From Methanoculleus caldifontis (GTDB lineage: Archaea; Halobacteriota; Methanomicrobia; Methanomicrobiales; Methanoculleaceae): a DNA stretch of 64,000 bases. A model generated the notes under the pieces. It had not been told where the DNA came from, did not search any database, and worked only from the letters and a program-made list of their open reading frames with translations. Location: NCBI RefSeq assembly GCF_032842345.1, contig NZ_WBKO01000001.1, positions 930,001-994,000 of the forward strand, given 5' to 3'. Made by a program: the position numbers and the translations under genes. Of this stretch, positions 8,670-17,634 are shown one piece after another. Position 1 is the stretch's first letter; the number at the start of each line of letters is the position of its first letter.

Positions 8670-10154
8670 TCACCTTTCTTCTTCGACCGCAAAGACATGG
8701 CAGCCCCAGCCGGGGATGTCGAGGTAGAGGCCGGGCGAGAGGAGACTCCCCCCGTCGCGGTCGTACTCTGCCGTCCCCATCAGATCCCGGAGCCGGACCG
8801 ACCTCCCCGCAAGATCCGTCCACGGGAGCGGGACGTAGCACTGGCCCCGGTCCGGCGCGTAGTTGACGGCGACGAGGAGCTGTTCCCCTTCCCCTCCCCA
8901 GGCGAAGGCGATGTAGCCGTCGTGGGAGGGATTGCCCTCCCATGCCGGGCCGCATTCAAGAAGCCGCCATTCCCCGTCCCGGAACGCCTGGCGATTCAGG
9001 CAGGCAAGAAGCCGCCGGTAGAACTCTTCTATGGCCGGATCGACCGGCTCCTCGGGCTCGCGGCAGAGGTGGACGGGGACAAACTTCCGCCGTCCGGCGA
9101 ACTGCCCCTGGTGGAAGAACCGGAGGCCGGGCGAGAGGTAGGCGAGGACGGCGGCGGCCCGGTGCCGGTCGGGCGGGAAGACCGTTGCGGCACGCGGTTC
9201 GTCGTGGTTCTCGAGAAACCGGACGGACTTTCGCTGGTATTCGGGGTCAGCCCGGAGATGGTCCCGGACCGGGCCGGCGTCACCGCTTCGCAGTCGGTCA
9301 TAGAGCCGTTTGTCGTAGGTGTAGTCGAACCCCTGCTGCTGGAGCGTCCACTCGAGGTCCCAGTAGGCCTCCGCCATGAAGACGAACTCCGGGTTCTCTT
9401 TCCGGGCTGCGGCGATCGCCCCCGGCCAGAAGGGTTGTGCATCCCTCCCCCAGGTCTGCCGGAAGACCTCCGGGAGAACGAGCATCGCCATATCGCACCG
9501 GACGCCGTCGCACCACCCCGCGATCCGCCGGACCTCGGCGATCATCGCCTCCCGGAGGGCCGGGTTGCCGTAGTCGAGCTGCAGGGTGTCGGGCCAGCCG
9601 GAGAAGTAGGGGTCCCGGCCGTGGGCGAGGACGGTCCGGCCGCCGGAAAGATCGAGGGCGATGAAGTCCTGCGGCCGGCGGGCGAGGTCATCCTCCGTGC
9701 CGTGGACGTAGTAGTCCGGGTGGTCGCGCACCCAGGGATGGTCGAGGCCGGTGTGGTTCGGGACGAAGTCGAGCATCAGGAGGAGGCCCTCGCGGTGCAG
9801 CCGTTCGCGGAACCGGGCGAGGGCATCCGGGTCGCCGAGGTCCTGGCCGGGCCGGTAGCCGGCGACCGCGAACCCGGAGCCGCAGATCTCCTCCTCCCGG
9901 AGATCGGGGAGGAGGTCGTGGAAGCCGCGGAGCCACTCCTCGTTCGAGCGGGAGACGCGGCGCCCGGCCTCTCCGGTCTCCCAGGCGCCCATGAGGTATA
10001 TCCAGGAGAGGCCGCAGGCCGAAAGCCCACGGAGCCAGGCGTCGGGGATATCGTCGAGCGCGGCACGGGAACGCCCGGTCTCGCGGGCGAGACGCCGGAG
10101 ATGGACGCGGGCGTTGACCTCGTAGAGAGAAGGGTGGCGGGGGGGGACGCTCAT
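8670..10154 (-). CDS. alpha-amylase family (GH13) glycosidase
   Basis: 494 aa from ATG at 10154 (MSVPPRHPSLYEVNARVHL). The open frame extends further upstream only as a shadow of the neighbouring reductase. The (beta/alpha)8 barrel motifs of GH13 are present: region I DFVPNHTGLDH, region II DGVRCDMAML with the nucleophile Asp, region III FMAEAYW with the acid/base Glu, and region IV FLENHDEPRA. There is no signal peptide, so it is probably intracellular and acts on alpha-glucans such as storage glycogen; hydrolase and transglycosidase activities cannot be separated by eye. The geranylgeranyl reductase gene lies just upstream on the same strand (56-base gap), so co-transcription is possible. 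Confidence 0.92.
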   Translation of the reverse strand: MSVPPRHPSLYEVNARVHLRRLARETGRSRAALDDIPDAWLRGLSACGLSWIYLMGAWETGEAGRRVSRSNEEWLRGFHDLLPDLREEEICGSGFAVAGYRPGQDLGDPDALARFRERLHREGLLLMLDFVPNHTGLDHPWVRDHPDYYVHGTEDDLARRPQDFIALDLSGGRTVLAHGRDPYFSGWPDTLQLDYGNPALREAMIAEVRRIAGWCDGVRCDMAMLVLPEVFRQTWGRDAQPFWPGAIAAARKENPEFVFMAEAYWDLEWTLQQQGFDYTYDKRLYDRLRSGDAGPVRDHLRADPEYQRKSVRFLENHDEPRAATVFPPDRHRAAAVLAYLSPGLRFFHQGQFAGRRKFVPVHLCREPEEPVDPAIEEFYRRLLACLNRQAFRDGEWRLLECGPAWEGNPSHDGYIAFAWGGEGEQLLVAVNYAPDRGQCYVPLPWTDLAGRSVRLRDLMGTAEYDRDGGSLLSPGLYLDIPGWGCHVFAVEEER

Positions 10155-10210
10155 CGCGAGGCCCCTCGGTTGTGCGGGGAGATAGAGGTATCCCTGCTCT
10201 AGAAGGACCC

Positions 10211-11422
10211 TTACCAGACGGCGGAGTGGAGGTCGTCGTCCCGCCGGAACCCCCGGAACGACCGGGAGCCCTGGATGGCGTCGATGACCCGGCTGTTCGT
10301 CGCCCGCATGAAGATCTTGAGGGGTGCGTGCATCCTGCCGTCCAGGCAGCGGTAGATGAAGTCCCGCAACGCCGCCTCCGCCCGCAGCTCGGGGATGAGG
10401 CGGCGGTTGAGGAGAGCGGTGTAGGTCCCGGCGAGCGGTGCGCCGGACGCAAGGTGGCGGCCGACGGCGTGGGCGGCGAGTTCTGCGGTCCGGTGGGCGT
10501 AGAAGATCCCTTCGCCGAGGATGGGGCTCGCGAACCCTCCCGCATCGCCGACGAGGACCGTCTCCCCGTACGCGGGCGAGGGGATGTAGTTGCCGAACGG
10601 CAGGGGGTATCCCACCGGCTTTCTCTCTGCAAACGCTGCAAGGCCGATGGTGGCAAGGAACTCCTCGAAGAGGTCGGGCAGTTCTTTCTCGTTCTTCCGG
10701 AGCAGCCCGCCGATCCCCACGATGACCGACCCGCTGTTCGGAAAGACCCACCCGTAGCCCCACCGGCAGGCGGCAAGGACGAGGTGCGGTCTTTCGAGAT
10801 CGGCGCGGAGAGGGATCGCGCCGCCGCCGTCTCCAGACGCCTCCACCTCTTCTCGCGGGATCGAGAGTTCCAGGGCCCAGCCGAGGTTCGCCTGCCACTG
10901 CTTCCGGTCGACGATGCCCCGCGGGAAGGAGCGCCGGACCCTGCTGTGGATCCCGTCGGCGCCGACGATGACCCGGGCGGTGTACCGGTCCCCGTCCGGG
11001 GTCGTGACGGTCCGGTGGGCGTGGTCGATCGTGGCGACTTCCACCCCCTCGCAGATCTCCGCCCCGGCCTCCGCCGCTTTCCGGGCGAGGAAGGCGTCAT
11101 ACCGCTCCCGCCGGGTGAAGTAGAACGGCTCCGCGAGGTCCCCGATGAGGGTGCGGCTGTTCCCGATGTAGAGCGCGTATCCGGTCCCAGCCGAGTCGAG
11201 CAGCCCCTCCTGCCGGAGCGCGGGGACGGGGAGGTGGAAGACCCGGTCGAGGAACCCAACGGACTTCTGGCTGAGGCAGCCCCCGCAGACCTTCCCCCGG
11301 GGGTACTTCTGCTTCTCAAGGAGGGCCACCCGGTAGCCGAACCCCGCGAGCAGGTAGGCGGCGGTGCTCCCGGCAGGCCCGCCCCCGACGACGACGGCGT
11401 CGTAGTCAGGCTGAAACTCCAT
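10211..11422 (-). CDS. geranylgeranyl reductase family flavoprotein
   Basis: 403 aa FAD enzyme. The N-terminal dinucleotide fold is clear (VVVGGGPAGSTAAYLLAG, residues about 10-27), followed by the family cysteine motif near residue 45 (GKVCGGCLS) and a second FAD motif GDAGGFASPILGEGI near residue 290. Members hydrogenate the isoprenoid chains of archaeal membrane ether lipids, or related prenyl groups on quinone-like or dolichyl compounds. Methanogens carry several paralogues and I cannot say which substrate this one uses. It acts at the membrane surface and needs an electron donor not encoded nearby. Confidence 0.9.
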   Translation of the reverse strand: MEFQPDYDAVVVGGGPAGSTAAYLLAGFGYRVALLEKQKYPRGKVCGGCLSQKSVGFLDRVFHLPVPALRQEGLLDSAGTGYALYIGNSRTLIGDLAEPFYFTRRERYDAFLARKAAEAGAEICEGVEVATIDHAHRTVTTPDGDRYTARVIVGADGIHSRVRRSFPRGIVDRKQWQANLGWALELSIPREEVEASGDGGGAIPLRADLERPHLVLAACRWGYGWVFPNSGSVIVGIGGLLRKNEKELPDLFEEFLATIGLAAFAERKPVGYPLPFGNYIPSPAYGETVLVGDAGGFASPILGEGIFYAHRTAELAAHAVGRHLASGAPLAGTYTALLNRRLIPELRAEAALRDFIYRCLDGRMHAPLKIFMRATNSRVIDAIQGSRSFRGFRRDDDLHSAVW

Positions 11423-11536
11423 ACTCTTCTCTCCTCATGGTGACAGGGTCCGGTGCATCTCTCAGTTCCTTCTCCGGATGGGGCTGCCTTCCCCATCCGG
11501 GTATGCGTGCAGAAATATGAACTGATTTCAAAAATG

Positions 11537-11549
11537 GTGTATTTAAATC
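11537..11549. promoter_or_regulatory. TATA-like element between divergent genes
   Basis: GTATTTAAAT in an A/T-rich island of this GC-rich region lies between the reductase (leftward, start 11422) and the radical SAM gene (rightward, start 11669). The core ATTTAAAT is symmetric, so it could serve either strand; both leaders would be about 90-100 bases. Confidence 0.4.
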
Positions 11550-11668
11550 CTCTCGTGCTGCCGGGTGGCCCTCTCGGGGGGGCTGTTTCTCGATCGGGCA
11601 ACCCCCCGCAGACACTTTCACCCCCCGCACGGCGCAGGCTCTTCTTCTCCAGGGGCCGATCTTCTGTC

Positions 11669-12751
11669 ATGTCGGTGCAGGAGCAGAAACTCGCCCGCCT
11701 TACCGCTGCCGGGCGGTTCGACCTCTGCAGCCCGGGGGAGTGCATGCGGCTCCTCTCGGCCGCGGCGAGCATCAACTACAGCCGCCGTGCGGGGGGGTGC
11801 GGGCGGATGCTCAAGGTGCTCCTCCACGGCACCTGCTCCTATGACTGCGCTTACTGCTCCGTCCGCCTCCAGAGGGAGCGGCTCGCGTTCACCCCGGAGG
11901 AGCTTGCCGGGACCTTCCTCGCCCTCTGGCGCGAGGGGCTCGTCGGCGGGCTCTTCCTGAGTTCCGGGATCGCCGGCGACGTCGACATCGCGATGCACGA
12001 TATCGTGGAGACCGGGGAGATCCTCCGCCGGCGGGGCTACGACGGTTACCTTCACCTTAAAATCCTCCCCGGCTCGACGCGGGCCGACATCCGCGACGCC
12101 GCCCGCGTGGCGGACCGGATCAGCATCAACCTGGAGGCGACCTCCCCCGACCGCCTCGGCTGCGTCGCCGGAGTGAAGGATTACCGGCAGGATATCCTGA
12201 AACGCCAGGCCTGGGTGGCGGAGGAGAAACCCGGCGGCCACACCACGCAGATAGTCGTCGGGGCGGCAGACGAGACCGACGCCGAGATCCTCTCCTGCCT
12301 TGCCGATCAATACCGGCGGGTCCGCCCCTCCCGCGTCTACTTCTCCGCGTTCCGCGCCCTGGCAGGCACGCCTCTTGCGTCGCACCCGGACACCCCGGCC
12401 TGGCGGGCCCGGCGGTGGTACCAGGCGGACTACCTCCTCCGAGACTACGCCGTCACGGCCGACGAGCTCCGGGCGGCCCTCGGTGAGGGGGGATTCTTCG
12501 CGAACCGCGACCCAAAAGAGGTCCTTTTCGAAGACCGGGGGCCGGTGGACGTCAACCTTGCCCCGAGGAGCGACCTCCTCCGGGTCCCCGGCATCGGGCC
12601 GAAGGGTGCGGACCGGATCCTTGCCCTGCGGAGAGTTCGGCCGTTCTCCGGCCCGGCCGACCTGGCCCGGGCCGGGATCCGGGGGAGAGCCGCAGGACGG
12701 CACCTCACGTTCGGCGGAGAGAAGACGGTGCAGACCCGGCTTGCCTTCTAG
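11669..12751 (+). CDS. radical SAM protein with helix-hairpin-helix tail, putative DNA modification/repair
   Basis: 360 aa from ATG 11669 (MSVQEQKLARLTAAGRFDL); the earlier in-frame ATG at 11453 would add 72 low-quality residues. The radical SAM cluster motif CSYDCAYC has cysteines 56, 60 and 63 (CX3CX2C), and GGLFLSSG fits the SAM-binding strand. The C-terminal 70 residues form a helix-hairpin-helix DNA-binding unit (VNLAPRSDLLRVPGIGPKGA). This matches the family described as a putative DNA modification/repair radical SAM protein, often next to a uracil-DNA-glycosylase-like gene. No such partner is in this window. The reaction is unknown. Confidence 0.88.
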   Translation: MSVQEQKLARLTAAGRFDLCSPGECMRLLSAAASINYSRRAGGCGRMLKVLLHGTCSYDCAYCSVRLQRERLAFTPEELAGTFLALWREGLVGGLFLSSGIAGDVDIAMHDIVETGEILRRRGYDGYLHLKILPGSTRADIRDAARVADRISINLEATSPDRLGCVAGVKDYRQDILKRQAWVAEEKPGGHTTQIVVGAADETDAEILSCLADQYRRVRPSRVYFSAFRALAGTPLASHPDTPAWRARRWYQADYLLRDYAVTADELRAALGEGGFFANRDPKEVLFEDRGPVDVNLAPRSDLLRVPGIGPKGADRILALRRVRPFSGPADLARAGIRGRAAGRHLTFGGEKTVQTRLAF

Positions 12752-12784
12752 CACGGAACCGGCCGTCTCGAAAAATGGGTGGGG

Positions 12785-13978
12785 TTACTTGATCTTCCCG
12801 AACTCTTCGCTCACTTCGGTGGTGGACCGGTAGGTCCGGTCGCTGAACTGTTCGAGCGCCGCGATCATGTCCTCCGGAGCGTTGTTCTTCCTTGCGTGGT
12901 CGATGAGATCCCCCTTTCCCGCCGGGTAGTCCACGCCCTTGAGGTAGCTCTGCAGGTCGATGGGGGAGAGGTGGGCGAGGGACGGCCTTGCCTTCCGGGT
13001 AACGGGAGGTACCTCGGCGACGGTCTCCGACCGGACTTCCGTGACGGTGGTCTTCATGCCGGTCGGCCGGCCGCTCCGGGCCTCGCTCCCGAACTCCTCG
13101 CTCACCTCGGCGGCGGACCGGTAGGTCCGGCCGCTGAAGCCTTCGAGCGTCGTGATGACGCTCTCCGGGGCATTGTTCTTCCTGGCCTGGCTTATCAGGT
13201 CTTCTCTGCCTGCCGGGTAGTGCATCCCCTTGAGGTAGACCTGCAGGTCGGCGGCGGAGAGATGCCCCGGGGACGGGCCGCGGGTCGTGGTGGGTTGCTC
13301 CGCCTTCACTTCCTCTTTCTCGGCCCTCACCATGGACCCGAGCGTCGGGGCGTGGGCTCCGGTCACCGGCCGGGTCTCTTCGACCGCCTCCTCCCGGATC
13401 TCCGCCCGCTCGGTCGTGACGACCCCGGTGGTCGGGGCCTCCGTCACCGGTCGCACGGTGGTCGTCGTGGTCCTGCCCTCGACCTCCTCGGCCGCTATCG
13501 GCATCCCCGTGCGGGCGGCCGTCTCCCGGATCTCCACCCGCTCGGTCGTGACGACCTCGCGGGGCGGGGCCTCCGTCCGGGTCACGGCCCGGGCCTCCTC
13601 CTGGCTCGGGGGGCCCATGGGCCGGGTCGACTCGATCAGGCTCCAGTCGCCTTCTCTCGGCCAATCCCCCTCCTGGAACCCGGACTCGTTGTCGAGTTTA
13701 TACTTGCTGATGTTCGCCACGAAGACGTCGTCTCCGGGCCGGTAGACCATCGCCTCGATCGGGACCGCGAAGTGCTTCGCGCCGAGGCCGAACATCCCCC
13801 CGTACTTGAGCACCGCATACGCCACTCTCCCCGTGGGCAGACCGACCCTGAGGCTTGAGATCTCACCGAGATCATAACCCTCCGGGTTCTTCACCTTCTT
13901 CCCCACGATGTCTTCGGACGAGAGGTATTCCTGCCCCTCTCTCCTCCGCACCTGCTGCTCCAGAACCGTTTCAGCCAT
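12785..13978 (-). CDS. PRC-barrel protein with two DUF2795-like repeats (paralogue A)
   Basis: 397 aa from ATG 13978, chosen because GGTGAT precedes it; an in-frame ATG at 13990 lacks a ribosome site. Residues about 15-100 form a PRC-barrel (VGKKVKNPEGYDLGEISSL...GGMFGLGAKHFAVP). A Thr/Glu-rich linker follows, then two related modules near residues 245-305 and 340-397 (LSAADLQVYLKGMHYPAGRE; LSPIDLQSYLKGVDYPAGKG), each with ARKNNAPE and GRTYRS/DRTYRS. These modules look like DUF2795, small helical domains of unknown function in bacteria and archaea. There is no membrane segment. It is immediately followed upstream by a paralogue of the same design. Confidence 0.85.
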   Translation of the reverse strand: MAETVLEQQVRRREGQEYLSSEDIVGKKVKNPEGYDLGEISSLRVGLPTGRVAYAVLKYGGMFGLGAKHFAVPIEAMVYRPGDDVFVANISKYKLDNESGFQEGDWPREGDWSLIESTRPMGPPSQEEARAVTRTEAPPREVVTTERVEIRETAARTGMPIAAEEVEGRTTTTTVRPVTEAPTTGVVTTERAEIREEAVEETRPVTGAHAPTLGSMVRAEKEEVKAEQPTTTRGPSPGHLSAADLQVYLKGMHYPAGREDLISQARKNNAPESVITTLEGFSGRTYRSAAEVSEEFGSEARSGRPTGMKTTVTEVRSETVAEVPPVTRKARPSLAHLSPIDLQSYLKGVDYPAGKGDLIDHARKNNAPEDMIAALEQFSDRTYRSTTEVSEEFGKIK

Positions 13979-14053
13979 TGCAATCACCATCTGCGTTGTC
14001 TGCTCCCGAAGGTGACCGCCACCTTCGCGCAGAGCGGGCGATGAGTGCTGTGA

Positions 14054-14065
14054 CTATTTAAAATT
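14054..14065 (-). promoter_or_regulatory. putative promoter of paralogue A
   Basis: Read leftward, ATTTTAAATAGT is a good archaeal TATA box about 80 bases upstream of ATG 13978, so this gene probably has its own promoter. Confidence 0.45.
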
Positions 14066-14166
14066 TCCCGGGGTGCCTGCAGGAGATTCTCCGCGGCGGA
14101 AAGAGTGCGCGGGGGTGGGTGGGATAGCCGTTTCCCGCCATTCCCCCGGTGTCGCGGATTACTCGA

Positions 14167-15405
14167 TCACCTGATGCTGCCGAACTCCTTGCTCACGTCG
14201 GTGGCGGAGTGGTAGGTCCGGTTGCTGAACTCTTCGAGCGCCGCGATCACGCTCTCCGGGGCATCGTTCTCTCGCGCTCGGGCGATGATCTCCTGTCTTC
14301 CCGCCGGGTAATCCATGCCCTTCAGATAGACCTGGAGATCGGCGGCGGAGAGGCGGGCGGGCGACGGCCCCGCTCTCCGGGTTTCGTGCCGCTCCTCGCG
14401 GGCCTCCGCGGTGACGACCGGCGCCTGGACCATCTCCTCTCTGCTGACCAGCCTCTCTCTCTGGACTTCCTCCGCGCTGATCTCCGGGGCCGGGGGCATC
14501 TCGGTCGAGGCGGGGTGTCCGCCACGGGTCTCCCGGCCGAACTCGACGCTCACGTCGGCTGCTGACTTGTAGGTCCGGTCGCTGAAGCCTTCGAGCGTCG
14601 TGATGACGCTATCGGGGGCGTCGTTCCTTCGTGCCCGGCTTACCAGATCCCGCCTCTCTGCCGGATAGTCCATCCCCTTGAGGTAGACCTGCAGGTCGGC
14701 GGCGGAGAGATGCCCCGGAGACGGCCCCCGGGTCGTGAGGGGCTGCTTTGCCTCCGTCACCGGTCGGGTCTCCGGCCGGGCGGGCTCCTCGCGCCGGACC
14801 TCCTCGACGACGGCTCCTGTCGGCCGAACCTCCGCCCGGACGGGGCGCTCTTCGGTCTGCCGTCTCGTTGGCTGCCCTCCCCAGCCGCCCGCGACCGTCT
14901 GGACGGCCGGCTGCGGCGGGATGTCTCTCTCGCCTCCCGGGAACGTGGATTCGGCCGGCCGTGCCTCGCTTTCGACCCGTGACGGGGGGATTGCTTCTCC
15001 TGCGCCGCGGGCAGAGGGCTCTATCTTCCTCTGTGCCGGTGCGGTCCGGATCACGCTCCAGTCACTCTCGCCGGGCATGGTGTCCCGGGCGAAGCCCTGC
15101 GCATTGTCGAGCGTCCGCCTGTCCGTATCCACGATAGCGACCTTCTCCCGCGGGCGGATACGGACCGCTTCCCAGGGTATGGCGAAGCGTTTCTCCCCGA
15201 AACCCAGGATTCCACCGTATGCGAGCACGGCGTAGGCGATGCAGCCGCTCTTGCGGTCAATTGCGACCTCGGTGAGGTCGCCAAGCCCCTCTCCCTCCGG
15301 GTTCTGCACCTTGATATTCGAGATGTCGTCTGCACGCATCAGGTCTACTGTCTCTTCCATTCCCCGCCGGGTCTCCAGAACCGGCCCTGCCTGTCTCTCA
15401 GCCAT
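14167..15405 (-). CDS. PRC-barrel protein with two DUF2795-like repeats (paralogue B)
   Basis: 412 aa, same plan as its neighbour: PRC-barrel at about residues 22-105 (IKVQNPEGEGLGDLTEVAID...GGILGFGEKRFAIPWEAV), a long charged linker, then DUF2795-like modules near residues 230-290 and 350-410 (LSAADLQVYLKGMDYPAERR and LSAADLQVYLKGMDYPAGRQ). GGAGG ten bases before the ATG supports the start. The modules are very alike between the two proteins, pointing to duplication, while the linkers have diverged. PRC barrels occur in proteins tied to RNA processing, photosynthetic reaction centres and CdvA-type division proteins; no specific role can be assigned. Confidence 0.86.
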   Translation of the reverse strand: MAERQAGPVLETRRGMEETVDLMRADDISNIKVQNPEGEGLGDLTEVAIDRKSGCIAYAVLAYGGILGFGEKRFAIPWEAVRIRPREKVAIVDTDRRTLDNAQGFARDTMPGESDWSVIRTAPAQRKIEPSARGAGEAIPPSRVESEARPAESTFPGGERDIPPQPAVQTVAGGWGGQPTRRQTEERPVRAEVRPTGAVVEEVRREEPARPETRPVTEAKQPLTTRGPSPGHLSAADLQVYLKGMDYPAERRDLVSRARRNDAPDSVITTLEGFSDRTYKSAADVSVEFGRETRGGHPASTEMPPAPEISAEEVQRERLVSREEMVQAPVVTAEAREERHETRRAGPSPARLSAADLQVYLKGMDYPAGRQEIIARARENDAPESVIAALEEFSNRTYHSATDVSKEFGSIR

Positions 15406-15563
15406 CGTATCTGCCTCCTGTCTCTTCTGCCTGCGAAGGGGTTACCCCTCCGGAGGAGGCTGGATAGAGGATCGAGGATACTTAAGGGTTTCCCGTTCCG
15501 TCGAACCCGAAACGATCCCGGATCCCGGCGGAGGCCGGGCGGGGGTGAGCGCCGGTCCGGACC

Positions 15564-16877
15564 CTACGTCCGGGCCCGGCCATACCGGAGGATGAGCTCG
15601 GTCGCCGCCCGGATGTCCTGCCCCTGCTTCCGCGCCTCAGCGAGGTAGGTGGCGTAGACCTCGTCGGTCACGAGCCGTATCTGCGGCCGGAAGATATCGG
15701 CGTGCATCATCATGTCAAAACAGCGGGCCTCGCTCTCGGTGAGACCGAGTGTGCGGTACTCCCCGGTGTGGGGAACGAACGCCGGGTTCTGATCCCGCGG
15801 GGTCTTTACGGCGAGGTCTGCGAGCGGGGTGCCGGGGATGGGCTCGGCGCTGCTCACGAAGACGTCGTCGAGGCAGAGTGCGGCGATCAGGTCCTTCGTC
15901 GCCTCGTAGTCCCGGCCCGTCTCGCCCGGGTAGCCGACGATGAAACTCCCCGCCACCCGGAGGCCGTGCTCCCGGCACCGCTCAACCGCCTCCTCGACCT
16001 GCCGGACCTTCGCGCCCTTGCCCATCAGGCGGAGCACCCGGTCGCTCCCCGACTCGATCCCGAAGAAGACCCACCCGATGGTGTACGCCCGGATGGCGTC
16101 CAGGATCTCATCGGTGATGCAGTCCACGCGGATGTCGGGGGAGGAGACGTTCCGCGGCCCCATCACCTCCGCCATGCCGCGGAGGAGAGCGATGAACGCT
16201 TCAGGGTCCATCTCACCGTCGCGCGAACCGTAGAGCGAGCCCGTCCCCCCGGAGACCGAGAGCCTCGTCGCCCCCGCCGCGCGGAATGCCCTGACCTCCG
16301 TAAGGATGCTCGCAAGATCCCTGCTCCGGACCTCTCTCCCGAAGAACCGGGGGACCTGGCAGAAGGTGCACCCCCCGATGCATCCGCGGTGGGTCTCGAT
16401 GTAGGCGCTCGCGCCCCGGACGCTCTGGCTCCCGATATCCTCCGGGATCAGGGGGAGGGACCGATCGATCGGCGCCGGCGGGGCGGGAGGCGTCACGAAC
16501 GGCCGGTCTCCGTCGAGGTAGGCGATGCCGGGGAGGGTGGGCGAGACCCCCTCGCTGACGAGGCGAACGATCGTCTCCTCGCCCTCGCCGACGACCACGG
16601 CGTCGGGGCCGAGCTCGCCGAGAACGATCTCCGGCACCGCCGAGACCGGCCCCCCGACGTAGACCTTCCCGCCCCGTTCGCGGTGGGTCCGGACCAGGTT
16701 CCGGACTGCGGGGTCGAGGAGGTGCTGGGTCGAGAAGAGGCTCGCGACCAGGAGCGAGCCTGCCGGGACGGCGGGCGTCCGGGTGAGCGTGACCGTATGG
16801 CCCGCGTCGCGGAGGACGCCGCCGATCAGCATGGCGCCGTAGGTGTAGATCCCGGGGGAGAAGACCGTGATATCCAT
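15564..16877 (-). CDS. B12-binding/radical SAM domain protein
   Basis: 437 aa. Residues 1-110 form a cobalamin-binding Rossmann-type domain (GGVLRDAGHTVTLTRT, then VYVGGPVSAVPEIVL and VGEGEETIVRL). The radical SAM core follows with HRGCIGGCTFC, cysteines 166, 170 and 173 (CX3CX2C), and SVSGGTGSLYG. This is the class B radical SAM methyltransferase-like arrangement found in archaeal families of unknown substrate. It is not obviously the McrA arginine methylase, which normally sits in or near the mcr operon. A TATA-like GTATAC lies just upstream (about 16900-16907). The Cys-rich protein gene upstream on the same strand may share its transcript. Confidence 0.88.
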   Translation of the reverse strand: MDITVFSPGIYTYGAMLIGGVLRDAGHTVTLTRTPAVPAGSLLVASLFSTQHLLDPAVRNLVRTHRERGGKVYVGGPVSAVPEIVLGELGPDAVVVGEGEETIVRLVSEGVSPTLPGIAYLDGDRPFVTPPAPPAPIDRSLPLIPEDIGSQSVRGASAYIETHRGCIGGCTFCQVPRFFGREVRSRDLASILTEVRAFRAAGATRLSVSGGTGSLYGSRDGEMDPEAFIALLRGMAEVMGPRNVSSPDIRVDCITDEILDAIRAYTIGWVFFGIESGSDRVLRLMGKGAKVRQVEEAVERCREHGLRVAGSFIVGYPGETGRDYEATKDLIAALCLDDVFVSSAEPIPGTPLADLAVKTPRDQNPAFVPHTGEYRTLGLTESEARCFDMMMHADIFRPQIRLVTDEVYATYLAEARKQGQDIRAATELILRYGRART

Positions 16878-16931
16878 GATACAGTATCGGCACAGCAGTA
16901 TACAAAGAGTGGGGCTTTGCCGCCCCTCCGA

Positions 16932-17609
16932 TCAGGGGGCTACCGGCCGCCGGAACTTCCGGGCCTCGGCGACGGTGTGGGCGCCACGGTCCGATGCGGC
17001 GATCAGCCTGCCCTGGAGCCGCATGATATCGGCGATGAGCGGCTGGGGGTTCTTCTCCAGCGTCTCGGCGACAACAGCCCGGGCCTCGCGGAACCTTCCC
17101 GCCCGGCGGAGCAGGTCCGCGAGGAGCGCCTCGTCGGCCCCATCCTGGGGAACCAGCCGCTCGCCCTGGTCCCATGCCCGGTGCAGGAGGTCGGCGGCGC
17201 GCTTCCGGCAGACCCTGGCGGCGACATCTTCCCCTTCATCGTCGCAGATCCAGGCGGCGTGAAGGGACGCCCAGGCCGCCTGGGCCGGAGATCCGAGGTC
17301 TTCCTGGACGATCGACCAGCAGAGGAAGGTGTTCGCGATCGCCGGGAACTTCCGGTTGTCGAGCTGCCAGCGGTAGCGGGGGAGTTTCACCACGTCGGCG
17401 GCCCTGTCCAGCGGCCGGCCCGGGTCCGGGGCAGCGTAGCCGCAGGAAGGACATCGTTTCACCCATGCGTAGATGGTGGACCGGAGCGGTTCGGCCGGGC
17501 GGGTGTCGAGGTCCCGTGACCCGACGCTCACGGCGCCCTCGGGAATGGTGAACCGGCAGGACTCGCCGCAGACCGAGCAGGTGGTGTTGAGGTAGTGGAG
17601 GTGGGTCAT
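16932..17609 (-). CDS. Cys-rich (zinc-ribbon-like) protein, DUF2225-like
   Basis: 225 aa from ATG 17609 (MTHLHYLNTTCSVCGESC). Two Cys pairs, CSVC near residue 11 and CPSC near residue 55, plus C18, suggest a metal-binding head; the rest is helical with TPR-like character (AWASLHAAWICDDEGED, then LADLLRRAGRFREARAVV). The arrangement recalls the DUF2225 group, whose function is unknown; this assignment is by eye. The promoter places the transcript start only a few bases before the ATG. It lies 54 bases upstream of the B12/radical SAM gene in the same direction. Confidence 0.7.
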   Translation of the reverse strand: MTHLHYLNTTCSVCGESCRFTIPEGAVSVGSRDLDTRPAEPLRSTIYAWVKRCPSCGYAAPDPGRPLDRAADVVKLPRYRWQLDNRKFPAIANTFLCWSIVQEDLGSPAQAAWASLHAAWICDDEGEDVAARVCRKRAADLLHRAWDQGERLVPQDGADEALLADLLRRAGRFREARAVVAETLEKNPQPLIADIMRLQGRLIAASDRGAHTVAEARKFRRPVAP

Positions 17610-17634
17610 GGATGGGGCTGAATGGCCTACCCTG

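Noticed and set aside
8697-10202. 501-codon frame antisense to the GH13 gene
   Set aside because: It mirrors the glycosidase frame in GC-rich DNA and lacks any domain; the opposite strand has intact catalytic motifs.
9688-11775. 695-codon frame on the minus strand across two genes
   Set aside because: Low-complexity Arg/Ser/Pro composition, out of frame with both the reductase and the glycosidase.
12785-15405. Tandem PRC/DUF2795 genes as a broken duplicate
   Set aside because: Both frames are intact, with good starts and separate promoter-like sites, so neither looks like a pseudogene.
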